From Bacteroidota bacterium (GTDB lineage: Bacteria > Bacteroidota > Ignavibacteria > Ignavibacteriales > Ignavibacteriaceae), in contig JAJRSV010000194.1 of NCBI GenBank assembly GCA_024278655.1, positions 1 to 9,225 on the forward strand: a stretch of DNA of 9,225 nt. The letters are read 5' to 3'. Within the stretch, counting starts at the first letter, position 1. Every line of letters starts with the position of its first letter. Positions 1 to 5,352 of this stretch are shown piece by piece. The position numbers and the translations under genes are program-made. The notes beneath the pieces were generated by a model. It saw nothing but the letters and a program-made list of their open reading frames with translations. It ran no database searches and was not told the origin of the DNA.

Positions 1-78
1 CGAAGTCATACTCCCTATATTAGAACTGTTAGTTTTCCTTTTATCATGGGAGCGGCAGCACGGCAAATGCCTTAACTA
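1..78 (-). ncRNA. ssrS: candidate 6S RNA (ssrS), 5' part only, cut by window edge
   Basis: The gene-free stretch directly after the zapA stop codons, read on the minus strand, contains TTGCCGTGCTGCCGCTCCC and, about 27 bases later, GGGAGTATGACTTCG. CTCCC and GGGAG can pair and enclose an A/T-rich interior, as in the long interrupted hairpin of 6S RNA. In several phyla (in E. coli zapA-ssrS-ygfA) the 6S RNA gene lies just downstream of zapA on the same strand, which is the position here. 6S RNA binds the housekeeping RNA polymerase holoenzyme by mimicking an open promoter. The rest lies outside the window, so the closing stem and 3' end cannot be tested. The call rests on position plus a general resemblance; it could instead be an ordinary 3' UTR. 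Confidence 0.4.
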
Positions 79-375
79 CTATGATGGATCGGACATTTCG
101 GGGACGTTAAGAAGAAGCTTTAGTTTTTTCACTTTATCGGATGCCTGAATCAAAAATTCACGGTTTCTATTTTTTTCTATAAACAGATCATACGCAATAT
201 TCAAACAGGCAATTATAGCTATCGTTTGTGCCGGTTGGTCAGGAAGTTCCTCTTTGGTCTCTTCCATAACCTTATTCACATAAATAGCAAGTTCTTTTGC
301 TATTTCTTCATTTTCTACTAATAAAGAATATTCTTTATCAAATATTTTTATTTTCAGCTTCTTTTTGTCCGTCAT
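79..375 (-). CDS. zapA: Cell division protein ZapA
   Basis: A 98-residue protein of the ZapA family. ZapA binds FtsZ and cross-links protofilaments, stabilising the cytoplasmic Z-ring. The N-terminal part (about residues 6-45) has the family's small alpha/beta head, with a basic beta strand (KLKIKIFDKEYSL) followed by a helix holding EEIAKELAIYVNKVMEE. Residues 47-90 form one long, hydrophobically patterned helix (TIAIIACLNIAYDLF), the dimer/tetramer coiled-coil stalk. Length is normal for the family. The ATG at 375 has AGGA six bases upstream. Two consecutive TAG stops end the gene. It is the last protein gene of the minus-strand cluster, 31 bases after a coiled-coil gene that may be a partner. 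ZapA is well conserved in length and layout but weakly in sequence, so some uncertainty remains. Confidence 0.88.
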   Translation of the reverse strand: MTDKKKLKIKIFDKEYSLLVENEEIAKELAIYVNKVMEETKEELPDQPAQTIAIIACLNIAYDLFIEKNRNREFLIQASDKVKKLKLLLNVPEMSDPS

Positions 376-406
376 TTAGTGTCCTGCCATCAAACAAACA
401 ATTTAT

Positions 407-709
407 TTAAGAACTCAAGTGATAATCAATCCGGGAAATTAACTCCTGCAATCTGGTTTTCAGACTCTCCCGCTCCTCTAAATTCATTGAACCGAAACCA
501 ATCCCCTCTGCCTTACTCTTAAGCTCGTTTACTTCCGACTCAAGCTCGGCAATACGCTGATACAATGCAGTGTTATCCTGCTTTGCCTTTTCGAGCGCCG
601 CTTCCAATTCGCGGTTGCGCTCAAGCGTATCGGAGTACTGGTTCTTGAGTATTGTAATATGAGACTCAAGAGTATTTAAATCATTTATCAGAGTTTCGTA
701 CTTAGTCAT
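407..709 (-). CDS. Small coiled-coil protein, ZapB-like (putative divisome factor)
   Basis: A 100-residue, highly charged protein with no signal peptide or membrane segment. Residues 1-68 show nearly continuous heptad-like spacing of L/I/A with E, K, R and N between (for example LERNRELEAALEKAK and IAELESEVNELKSK), so an extended coiled coil is expected. After a short glycine-containing break (GIGFGS, about 71-76) comes a second helix with the pattern LKxRLxELIxxIDxxL at the C-terminus. E. coli ZapB is also a small, almost pure coiled coil that joins the Z-ring through ZapA. Having zapA as the next gene makes a divisome role likely, but that is inference from architecture and neighbourhood. 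The ATG at 709 lies nine bases after the pheT stop, with AGGA close upstream. Any generic coiled-coil protein would look similar, so I give no gene symbol. Confidence 0.75.
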   Translation of the reverse strand: MTKYETLINDLNTLESHITILKNQYSDTLERNRELEAALEKAKQDNTALYQRIAELESEVNELKSKAEGIGFGSMNLEERESLKTRLQELISRIDYHLSS

Positions 710-718
710 TTCCTGAAA

Positions 719-3127
719 TTAATTACCTCTTAATTGAGCATCAAATTCTTTCGATACTAATTTAATCAATTTTTCGAAATCTTTCTCAACTTCTTCTTCA
801 GTCAGAGTTCTTTTTTCGTCGTAGAATTCCAACTGAAAAGCCATACTTTTTTTATCGGTTCCCAAATCTTTACTTTCGAACAGGTCGAATATCCTTACGC
901 TCTTAAGCAGACCGGAACCTTTCTTGCGAATAAACTTAATAACCGATTCGCTCGAAACGTTTTTATCGAAGATGAATGCAAAGTCGCGAATCACTTTCGG
1001 GAACTTAACCGGTTCGACAAAAGTTTTTACCGGTTCCGGAATTTGCTTCAAAGCATCAACGTCAAACTCAAAACAATAAACGTCCTGATCGATATCAAAT
1101 TTTTTAAGAACATCTTTTTTCACTTTACCGCCGATGCCAATTTCGGCGTCTTTAAAGCTTTTAGTAAAATAATACTCGTAAATACTTTTTCCAACAGCAT
1201 AATATGAATCATTCAAAAAATTGTCAAGTGATATTTTCGATATAAGAGAATTTATTATTCCCTTCAAATCGAAGAAATCATACAACTCAACTGCGGCATA
1301 CCACTCTCTATCGACCTTTTTACCGGTAAGCAGTACGATAAGCTTCTGTTTTTCGGTGTAATCGTCAAAGCTTGTTATATTGCTTTTGCCTTCGTTAAAA
1401 TAAAAAACGTTACCTATTTCGAACAATGAAAGATTTTTCTCACCGCGATTTAAGTTTCTTGCAACCGCGCTTAGTGCACCGGGAATGAGTGAAGTACGAA
1501 GATAAGCCATATCCATGCTTTGCGGATTTGCTAATCTTATCGGACTGCCCGTAAGCAATGCTTCATCTTCGGGCTGCAAGGGATTGTTAATCATTTCGTA
1601 AAGTCCGAGTGCGTTTGCCGTTTCTCTTATCTTATCGGTGAACGAAGTTTCATCCTTCTTCGATTCAAGCGTGATGCTAATCTTCGGGATGGAAGGAATA
1701 TTATCGTAACCTTTTATTCTTGCAATCTCTTCAATTAAATCCACTTCCCTTTCGATGTCGGGGCGGAATGTGGGAACGGTAACTTCCAAATCATCATCAG
1801 ATTTTTCCTGAACCGTCATTCCTAACTTTTGCAGAATGTTAATATTATCATCCTTCGAAACTTCAAAGCCGAGCAGCTTATTAACACGACTTACTCTTAA
1901 AATCAATTTCTTTTCTTTAATGCGATTCGGATAAACATCGATAAAACCTTTAGCAATTTTACCGTCGCCCAACTCTGCAATTAACTGTGCGGTTCTTTCG
2001 GCAGCCCATAAAGTATTGTTCGGGTCAGTTCCCCGCTCGAACCTGTAAGAAGAATCGGTGCTTAACTGAAGGTACTTTGCCGTTTTCCTGATGGACGAAG
2101 GATTAAAGTAAGCGCTCTCGATTAATACATTTTTAGTATCATCGGATATCTCCGAATTCTCGCCGCCCATTACTCCAGCAACAGCTACTTCTTTTTCAGC
2201 ATCGCAAATCATCAGTGTGCCGGGTTCAAGTTCACGCTCTTTCGAATCGAGTGTGGTAAACTTTGTTTTACCTTTAGTGCTTTTAACAATAATTTCATTT
2301 CCGCTCAATCTGTCAAGGTCGAAAGCGTGCAACGGCTGTCCGCATTCGTACATCACAAAGTTTGTAATATCAACAACGTTGTTAATCGGTCGCAGCCCGA
2401 TGCTAATTAATTTCTTCTTCAACCACTCGGGTGATTCTTTAATGGTTACGCCGGTTACAACTCTCGCTGAATAACGTGGACAATTCTCCGTATCTTCAAT
2501 CTCAATGGAAGCAAGCTTGTTAACATCTTCTTCGCTCTCAACAAATTTTATTTCGGGAACTTTCAATTCCCTGTTGAACAATGCTGCAAGGTCGCGTGCA
2601 ACACCAAGGTGCGATAATGCATCGGGACGGTTTGGAGTGATTGCAATTTCAATTATAACATCGTTAAGTCCTAATGCTTCTGTAATCGGAGTGCCTTCGT
2701 TAAGCTTATCATCCAGAACCATTATTCCGGTATGATCATCGCTCATCTCAAGTTCATCTTCAGCGCATATCATTCCGAATGATTCGACGCCTCGTATCTT
2801 TGCTTTACTTAACTTGAACTGTCCTTTGGGAATAACGGCACCGATTGGAGCGAATACAACTTTCTGTCCGGCTTCAACATTAGGAGCGCCGCAAATAACC
2901 TGCAGCGTTTCTTTTCCGTCGTTCACCGTACAAACCGAAAGGCGGTCTGCATTCGGATGCTTTTCTTTTTTCTCAACATATCCAACAACAAAATTTTTAT
3001 ACAGCTCATTCTGGTCAATAACTTCTTCAACTTCCAGTCCGGACATGGTAAGCCGCTCAACTATTTCACCGGTCGGGATACCTTCGAGGTCAACATATTC
3101 TTTAAGCCAGTTTAACGATACTTTCAA
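719..3127 (-). CDS. pheT: Phenylalanine--tRNA ligase, beta subunit
   Basis: An 802-residue PheT, the usual length for bacteria. With PheS it forms the alpha2-beta2 enzyme that charges tRNA-Phe; PheT also edits mischarged Tyr-tRNA-Phe. Visible in order: N-terminal B1 segment (MKVSLNWLKEYVDL); EMAP-II/tRNA-binding OB fold, about residues 40-150 (HPNADRLSVCTVNDG, QVICGAPNV); NRPDALSHLGVARDLAALF at about 165-185; B3/B4 editing region, about 210-390 (INNVVDITNFVMYECGQPLHAFD, cited here only as a landmark; GVMGG; SYRFERG); B5, about 400-475 (TFRPDIEREVDLIEEIARI); a catalytic-like core; and a C-terminal ferredoxin-fold anticodon-binding domain, about 708-802, beginning FPKVIRDFAFIFD. The start is TTG at 3127, supported by GGAG eight bases upstream and by the family's N-terminus. 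It begins 15 bases after the pheS stop, so the two are surely cotranscribed. The gene is intact, unlike pheS. Confidence 0.98.
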   Translation of the reverse strand: MKVSLNWLKEYVDLEGIPTGEIVERLTMSGLEVEEVIDQNELYKNFVVGYVEKKEKHPNADRLSVCTVNDGKETLQVICGAPNVEAGQKVVFAPIGAVIPKGQFKLSKAKIRGVESFGMICAEDELEMSDDHTGIMVLDDKLNEGTPITEALGLNDVIIEIAITPNRPDALSHLGVARDLAALFNRELKVPEIKFVESEEDVNKLASIEIEDTENCPRYSARVVTGVTIKESPEWLKKKLISIGLRPINNVVDITNFVMYECGQPLHAFDLDRLSGNEIIVKSTKGKTKFTTLDSKERELEPGTLMICDAEKEVAVAGVMGGENSEISDDTKNVLIESAYFNPSSIRKTAKYLQLSTDSSYRFERGTDPNNTLWAAERTAQLIAELGDGKIAKGFIDVYPNRIKEKKLILRVSRVNKLLGFEVSKDDNINILQKLGMTVQEKSDDDLEVTVPTFRPDIEREVDLIEEIARIKGYDNIPSIPKISITLESKKDETSFTDKIRETANALGLYEMINNPLQPEDEALLTGSPIRLANPQSMDMAYLRTSLIPGALSAVARNLNRGEKNLSLFEIGNVFYFNEGKSNITSFDDYTEKQKLIVLLTGKKVDREWYAAVELYDFFDLKGIINSLISKISLDNFLNDSYYAVGKSIYEYYFTKSFKDAEIGIGGKVKKDVLKKFDIDQDVYCFEFDVDALKQIPEPVKTFVEPVKFPKVIRDFAFIFDKNVSSESVIKFIRKKGSGLLKSVRIFDLFESKDLGTDKKSMAFQLEFYDEKRTLTEEEVEKDFEKLIKLVSKEFDAQLRGN

Positions 3128-3135
3128 TTCTGAAG

Positions 3136-3139
3136 CTCC
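3136..3139 (-). promoter_or_regulatory. Ribosome binding site deciding the pheT TTG start
   Basis: GGAG lies in the 15-base pheS-pheT gap, eight bases before TTG (3127-3125). The codons after this TTG give the conserved PheT N-terminus (KVSLNWLKEY), so the non-ATG start is well supported. Confidence 0.75.
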
Positions 3140-3142
3140 GGA

Positions 3143-4156
3143 TTAAAATTGTTTGAGAAATCTAAAATCATTATCGAAGAAAATTCTTATATCGGTAATA
3201 CCGTATTTAAGCATAGCGATACGCTCTATTCCCATACCAAAAGCGTAGCCGGTATATTTTTCGCTGTCATAGTTTACACTCTTAAACACGTTCGGGTCAA
3301 CCATTCCGCAGCCGAGAATTTCGAGCCAGCCGGAATCTTTACATATCTTACATCCTTTACCTTTACAGATAAAACAAGTGATGTCCATCTCCGCACTCGG
3401 TTCGGTGAACGGGAAGAAACTCGGACGGAACCTGTATTTCAAATCATCGCCGTAAAACTGATGTGCAAACGAAACGAGTGTGCCTTTAAGTTAGGCAAAT
3501 GTAACATCCGTATCAACATACAATCCTTCAACCTGGTGGAACATACAATAGCTGCGCGCACTTATCGCCTCGTTGCGGTAAACCCTGCCCGGCATAATTG
3601 CACGAACAGGCGGCTGCATCTTTTCCATCAAACGAATTTGCACGGGCGAAGTGTGGGTTCTTAAAAGAAACTCATCGCTTATAAAATAAGTATCCTGCAT
3701 ATCGCGTGCAGGATGATCGGGCGGGAAGTTCAACGCTTCGAAGTTGTAATAATCCGATTCGAGTTCCGGTCCTTCGAACACCGAAAAGCCCATTCCCTTA
3801 AAGATGGCTTTTATCTCATCGAGCGTTTGGGTTAAAATATGTTTACTGCCGACCTGGTATTTCTTGCCGGGCAGTGTTAAATCAATTTTAAATTCGCCGG
3901 CTTTTTTATCGGCAGCCAACTCTTCTTTAAGCCGATTATACTTTTCTGTTATTTCGTTTCTTAACAGGTTTAGTGCTTTTCCCGTAGCTGGTTTTTCTTC
4001 TTTTGGAACCGATTTGAACTCATCGAAAAGAGCCGGAATAATTCCGTTCCTGCTTAAGTATTTAATTCTGAACTTTTCGAGATCGGAAATGTTTTTAACC
4101 GAATCGAGATCTTTTAGAAACTCTTTTCTTGTTTCCTCTATTTTTGTACTAAGCAT
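3143..4156 (-). CDS. pheS: Phenylalanine--tRNA ligase, alpha subunit, interrupted by an in-frame TAA at codon 222
   Basis: The catalytic subunit of phenylalanyl-tRNA synthetase, 338 codons including the final stop, a normal length. Residues 1-90 are the helical tRNA-binding arm. The class II core follows: motif 1 region about 105-145 (VFEGPELESDYYNFEALN), THTSPVQIR about 167-175, motif 2 about 190-212 (GRVYRNEAISARS, MFHQVEGL), FPFTEPSAE at 248-256, a probable zinc-knuckle insertion CxxC-x4-CxxC at C261/C264/C269/C272, GWLEILGCGMV, and motif 3 GMGIERIAML at 307-316. Codon 222 (3493-3491) is TAA where relatives have D, N or E in TFA-x-LKGTL. The frame is the same on both sides, so this is not a single frameshift. 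A product ending at 221 would lack motif 3 and be inactive. Downstream, only a TTG at 3442 without a Shine-Dalgarno site could restart translation. Sequencing error, true nonsense mutation or readthrough are all possible. The start at 4156 (ATG) fits the family. Confidence 0.96.
3491..3493 (-). other. Premature in-frame TAA inside pheS
   Basis: Reading DVTFA-stop-LKGTLVSFAHQF on the minus strand, the TAA replaces one residue of the well-conserved PheS segment after motif 2. GAA (Glu) to TAA needs a single G-to-T change; GAC/GAT (Asp) would need two. The next base is C, giving TAAC. Confidence 0.95.
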
Positions 4157-4183
4157 AGATGTTACCGGAAAATTTAAAATAAT

Positions 4184-4221
4184 ACCCTCTTCGGATTTTC
4201 AATCGGAAATCTTCGGAGGGT
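4184..4221 (-). terminator. Intercistronic hairpin between rplT and pheS (weak terminator/attenuator candidate)
   Basis: Six bases after the rplT stop the minus strand can pair ACCCTC (4221-4216) with GAGGGT (4189-4184). A symmetric CGAA/CGAA internal loop with tandem G-A mismatches follows, then GATTT pairs with AAATC around an eight-base loop. The RNA after it is U-rich but broken (ATTATTTTAAATTTT). This suits partial termination that sets the ratio of ribosomal proteins to pheST, or a processing or 3'-end stabilising stem. The perfect 8-base direct repeat TCTTCGGA (plus strand 4188-4195 and 4210-4217) builds both sides of the structure. Confidence 0.5.
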
Positions 4222-4227
4222 TTAAAA

Positions 4228-4575
4228 TTAGTTTGTAGCAAACTTAACTAATTCAGAAAAAGCATCTGGATTTTCTACTGCGAGACTCGCGAGCACTTTT
4301 CTGTTAATAACAACGCCTTTATCGTTCAAAGCATGGATCAAACTTGAATAAGTTGTTCCGTTTGCTCTGGCAGCGGCGTTTATTCTAACAATCCATAGCT
4401 GTCTGAATGTACGCTTTTTAAGTTTCCGGTCGCGATAAGCATGCACAAGTCCTTTTTCGACTGCATTCTTGGCAATGGTATAAACATTACCTCTCGCGCC
4501 CCAATATCCTTTTGCCTGTTTTAATATTTTTTTTCTTCTTTTTCTCGAAGCTACTTTATTTGTTGCTCTTGGCAT
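4228..4575 (-). CDS. rplT: Large ribosomal subunit protein bL20
   Basis: A 115-residue L20, within the usual 115-120. It binds 23S rRNA domain II early in 50S assembly and is the translational repressor of the infC-rpmI-rplT genes in both E. coli and B. subtilis, by different RNA targets. The basic N-terminal extension (MPRATNKVASRKRRKKILKQ) runs into AKGYWGARGNVYTIAKNAVEK, a family signature here at about residues 19-39. The C-terminal globular domain (RQLWIVRINAAARANG, YSSLIHALNDKGVVINRKVLA) is complete. The ATG at 4575 has GAGG nine bases upstream and is the only sensible start. The gene lies 21 bases after rpmI in the conserved order infC-rpmI-rplT. A hairpin follows the stop codon. Confidence 0.99.
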   Translation of the reverse strand: MPRATNKVASRKRRKKILKQAKGYWGARGNVYTIAKNAVEKGLVHAYRDRKLKKRTFRQLWIVRINAAARANGTTYSSLIHALNDKGVVINRKVLASLAVENPDAFSELVKFATN

Positions 4576-4596
4576 TTTTATATACCTCTTTACAGT

Positions 4597-4788
4597 TTAT
4601 AGAATCATTGTTGATACACGTTTCGAATCGGATTTAGCAACTAATGTTGCATGCCGCAAGTTTCTTTTACGCTTTGTGCTTTTAGAAGTTAGAATATGAC
4701 TTCTGTAAGCTTTTCTTCTTTTGAATTTACCCGTTGCTGTTTTCTTAAAAGTTTTAGCAGCACCGCGGTTGCTTTTCATCTTTGGCAT
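4597..4788 (-). CDS. rpmI: Large ribosomal subunit protein bL35
   Basis: A 63-residue, very basic protein beginning MPKMKSNRGAAKTFKKTATG, the L35 signature, and continuing with the KFKRRKAYRSHILTSKS and KRKRNLR segments typical of the family. It is a late-assembling 50S protein near the exit-tunnel side. The length matches the family (about 64). The ATG at 4788 follows AAGGA by eight bases and lies 14 bases after infC. L35 is translationally coupled to L20 control in other bacteria. I see no long leader or pseudoknot-sized gap before rpmI here, so an E. coli-style L20 operator directly upstream of rpmI would have to overlap infC. Confidence 0.98.
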   Translation of the reverse strand: MPKMKSNRGAAKTFKKTATGKFKRRKAYRSHILTSKSTKRKRNLRHATLVAKSDSKRVSTMIL

Positions 4789-4802
4789 AACTTACTTCCT
4801 TG

Positions 4803-5342
4803 TTATTTCTTTTGTTTCTTACTTTTTTTAGCAATCGGAACCAAAATAACGCTCATGTTTCTTCCCTCGAGTTTGATGGGAACTTCCACGCGCGCTACTT
4901 CAGATGTTTTTTCAATAAACCTTTTTAATAACTCCCTGCCTAAATCCGTATAAGCCATTTCCCTTCCCTTAAACATCACCGTGCCTTTAACCTTGTTACC
5001 TTCTTCCAAAAAGTTAATTGCATGTTTTGTCTTAAAGTCAAAATCATGCACGTCAGTGTTGGGATGAAATCTTATCTCTTTTAATACAGAAACAACCTGA
5101 TTCTTCTTCTGTAATTTCTCCCTTTTCTGCTGCTCATACTTAAACTTACCGAAGTCTATTATTTTACAGACCGGCGGTTTGGCTTGAGGAGCGATCTCAA
5201 CCAAATCCAAATCTTTTTCCCCTGCCAATCTTATCGCATCTTGTCGGGTGAATACACCTAATTGCTTACCGTCACTATCTATTACTCTAACTTTTGTCGC
5301 CGTAATTTCTTCGTTTACTCTAATCTTTTCTTTTTTTGCGAT
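4803..5342 (-). CDS. infC: Translation initiation factor IF-3, starting at a non-standard AUC codon
   Basis: A 179-residue IF3, normal length, which binds the 30S subunit, blocks 50S joining and rejects wrong start codons. The N domain covers about residues 1-77: IRVNEEI at 7-13, VRVIDSDGKQLGV, and EIAPQAKPPVCKIIDFGKFK. A basic linker helix follows (YEQQKREKLQKKN), then the C domain from about 83 (KEIRFHPNTDVHDF, KGREMAYTDLGRELL). The first standard start codon in frame is a TTG at 5228, but using it would remove the conserved N-terminal 38 residues. An in-frame TAA upstream and the homologous IRVNEEI segment place the start at ATC (5342-5340), five bases after AGAGG. AUU/AUC/AUA starts are known in infC and let IF3 repress its own translation. 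It starts 10 bases after the thrS stop. Confidence 0.96.
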   Translation of the reverse strand: MAKKEKIRVNEEITATKVRVIDSDGKQLGVFTRQDAIRLAGEKDLDLVEIAPQAKPPVCKIIDFGKFKYEQQKREKLQKKNQVVSVLKEIRFHPNTDVHDFDFKTKHAINFLEEGNKVKGTVMFKGREMAYTDLGRELLKRFIEKTSEVARVEVPIKLEGRNMSVILVPIAKKSKKQKK

Positions 5343-5347
5343 GTTTA

Positions 5348-5352
5348 CCTCT
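5348..5352 (-). promoter_or_regulatory. infC: Ribosome binding site deciding the infC AUC start
   Basis: AGAGG immediately after the thrS stop codon, five bases before ATC (5342-5340). No ATG, GTG or TTG occurs in frame between the upstream in-frame TAA and the conserved N-terminal coding sequence, so this site fixes the unusual start. Confidence 0.85.

Noticed and set aside
3143..3442. Separate 99-residue gene starting at TTG 3442
   Set aside because: It is the C-terminal part of PheS in the same frame as the N-terminal part, separated only by the TAA at 3493-3491. It has no Shine-Dalgarno site and starts in the middle of a conserved segment.
2217..3664. Several plus-strand open frames of 76-171 codons opposite pheT and pheS
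   Set aside because: Low-complexity, serine/phenylalanine-rich translations antisense to well-conserved coding sequence, with no ribosome binding sites.
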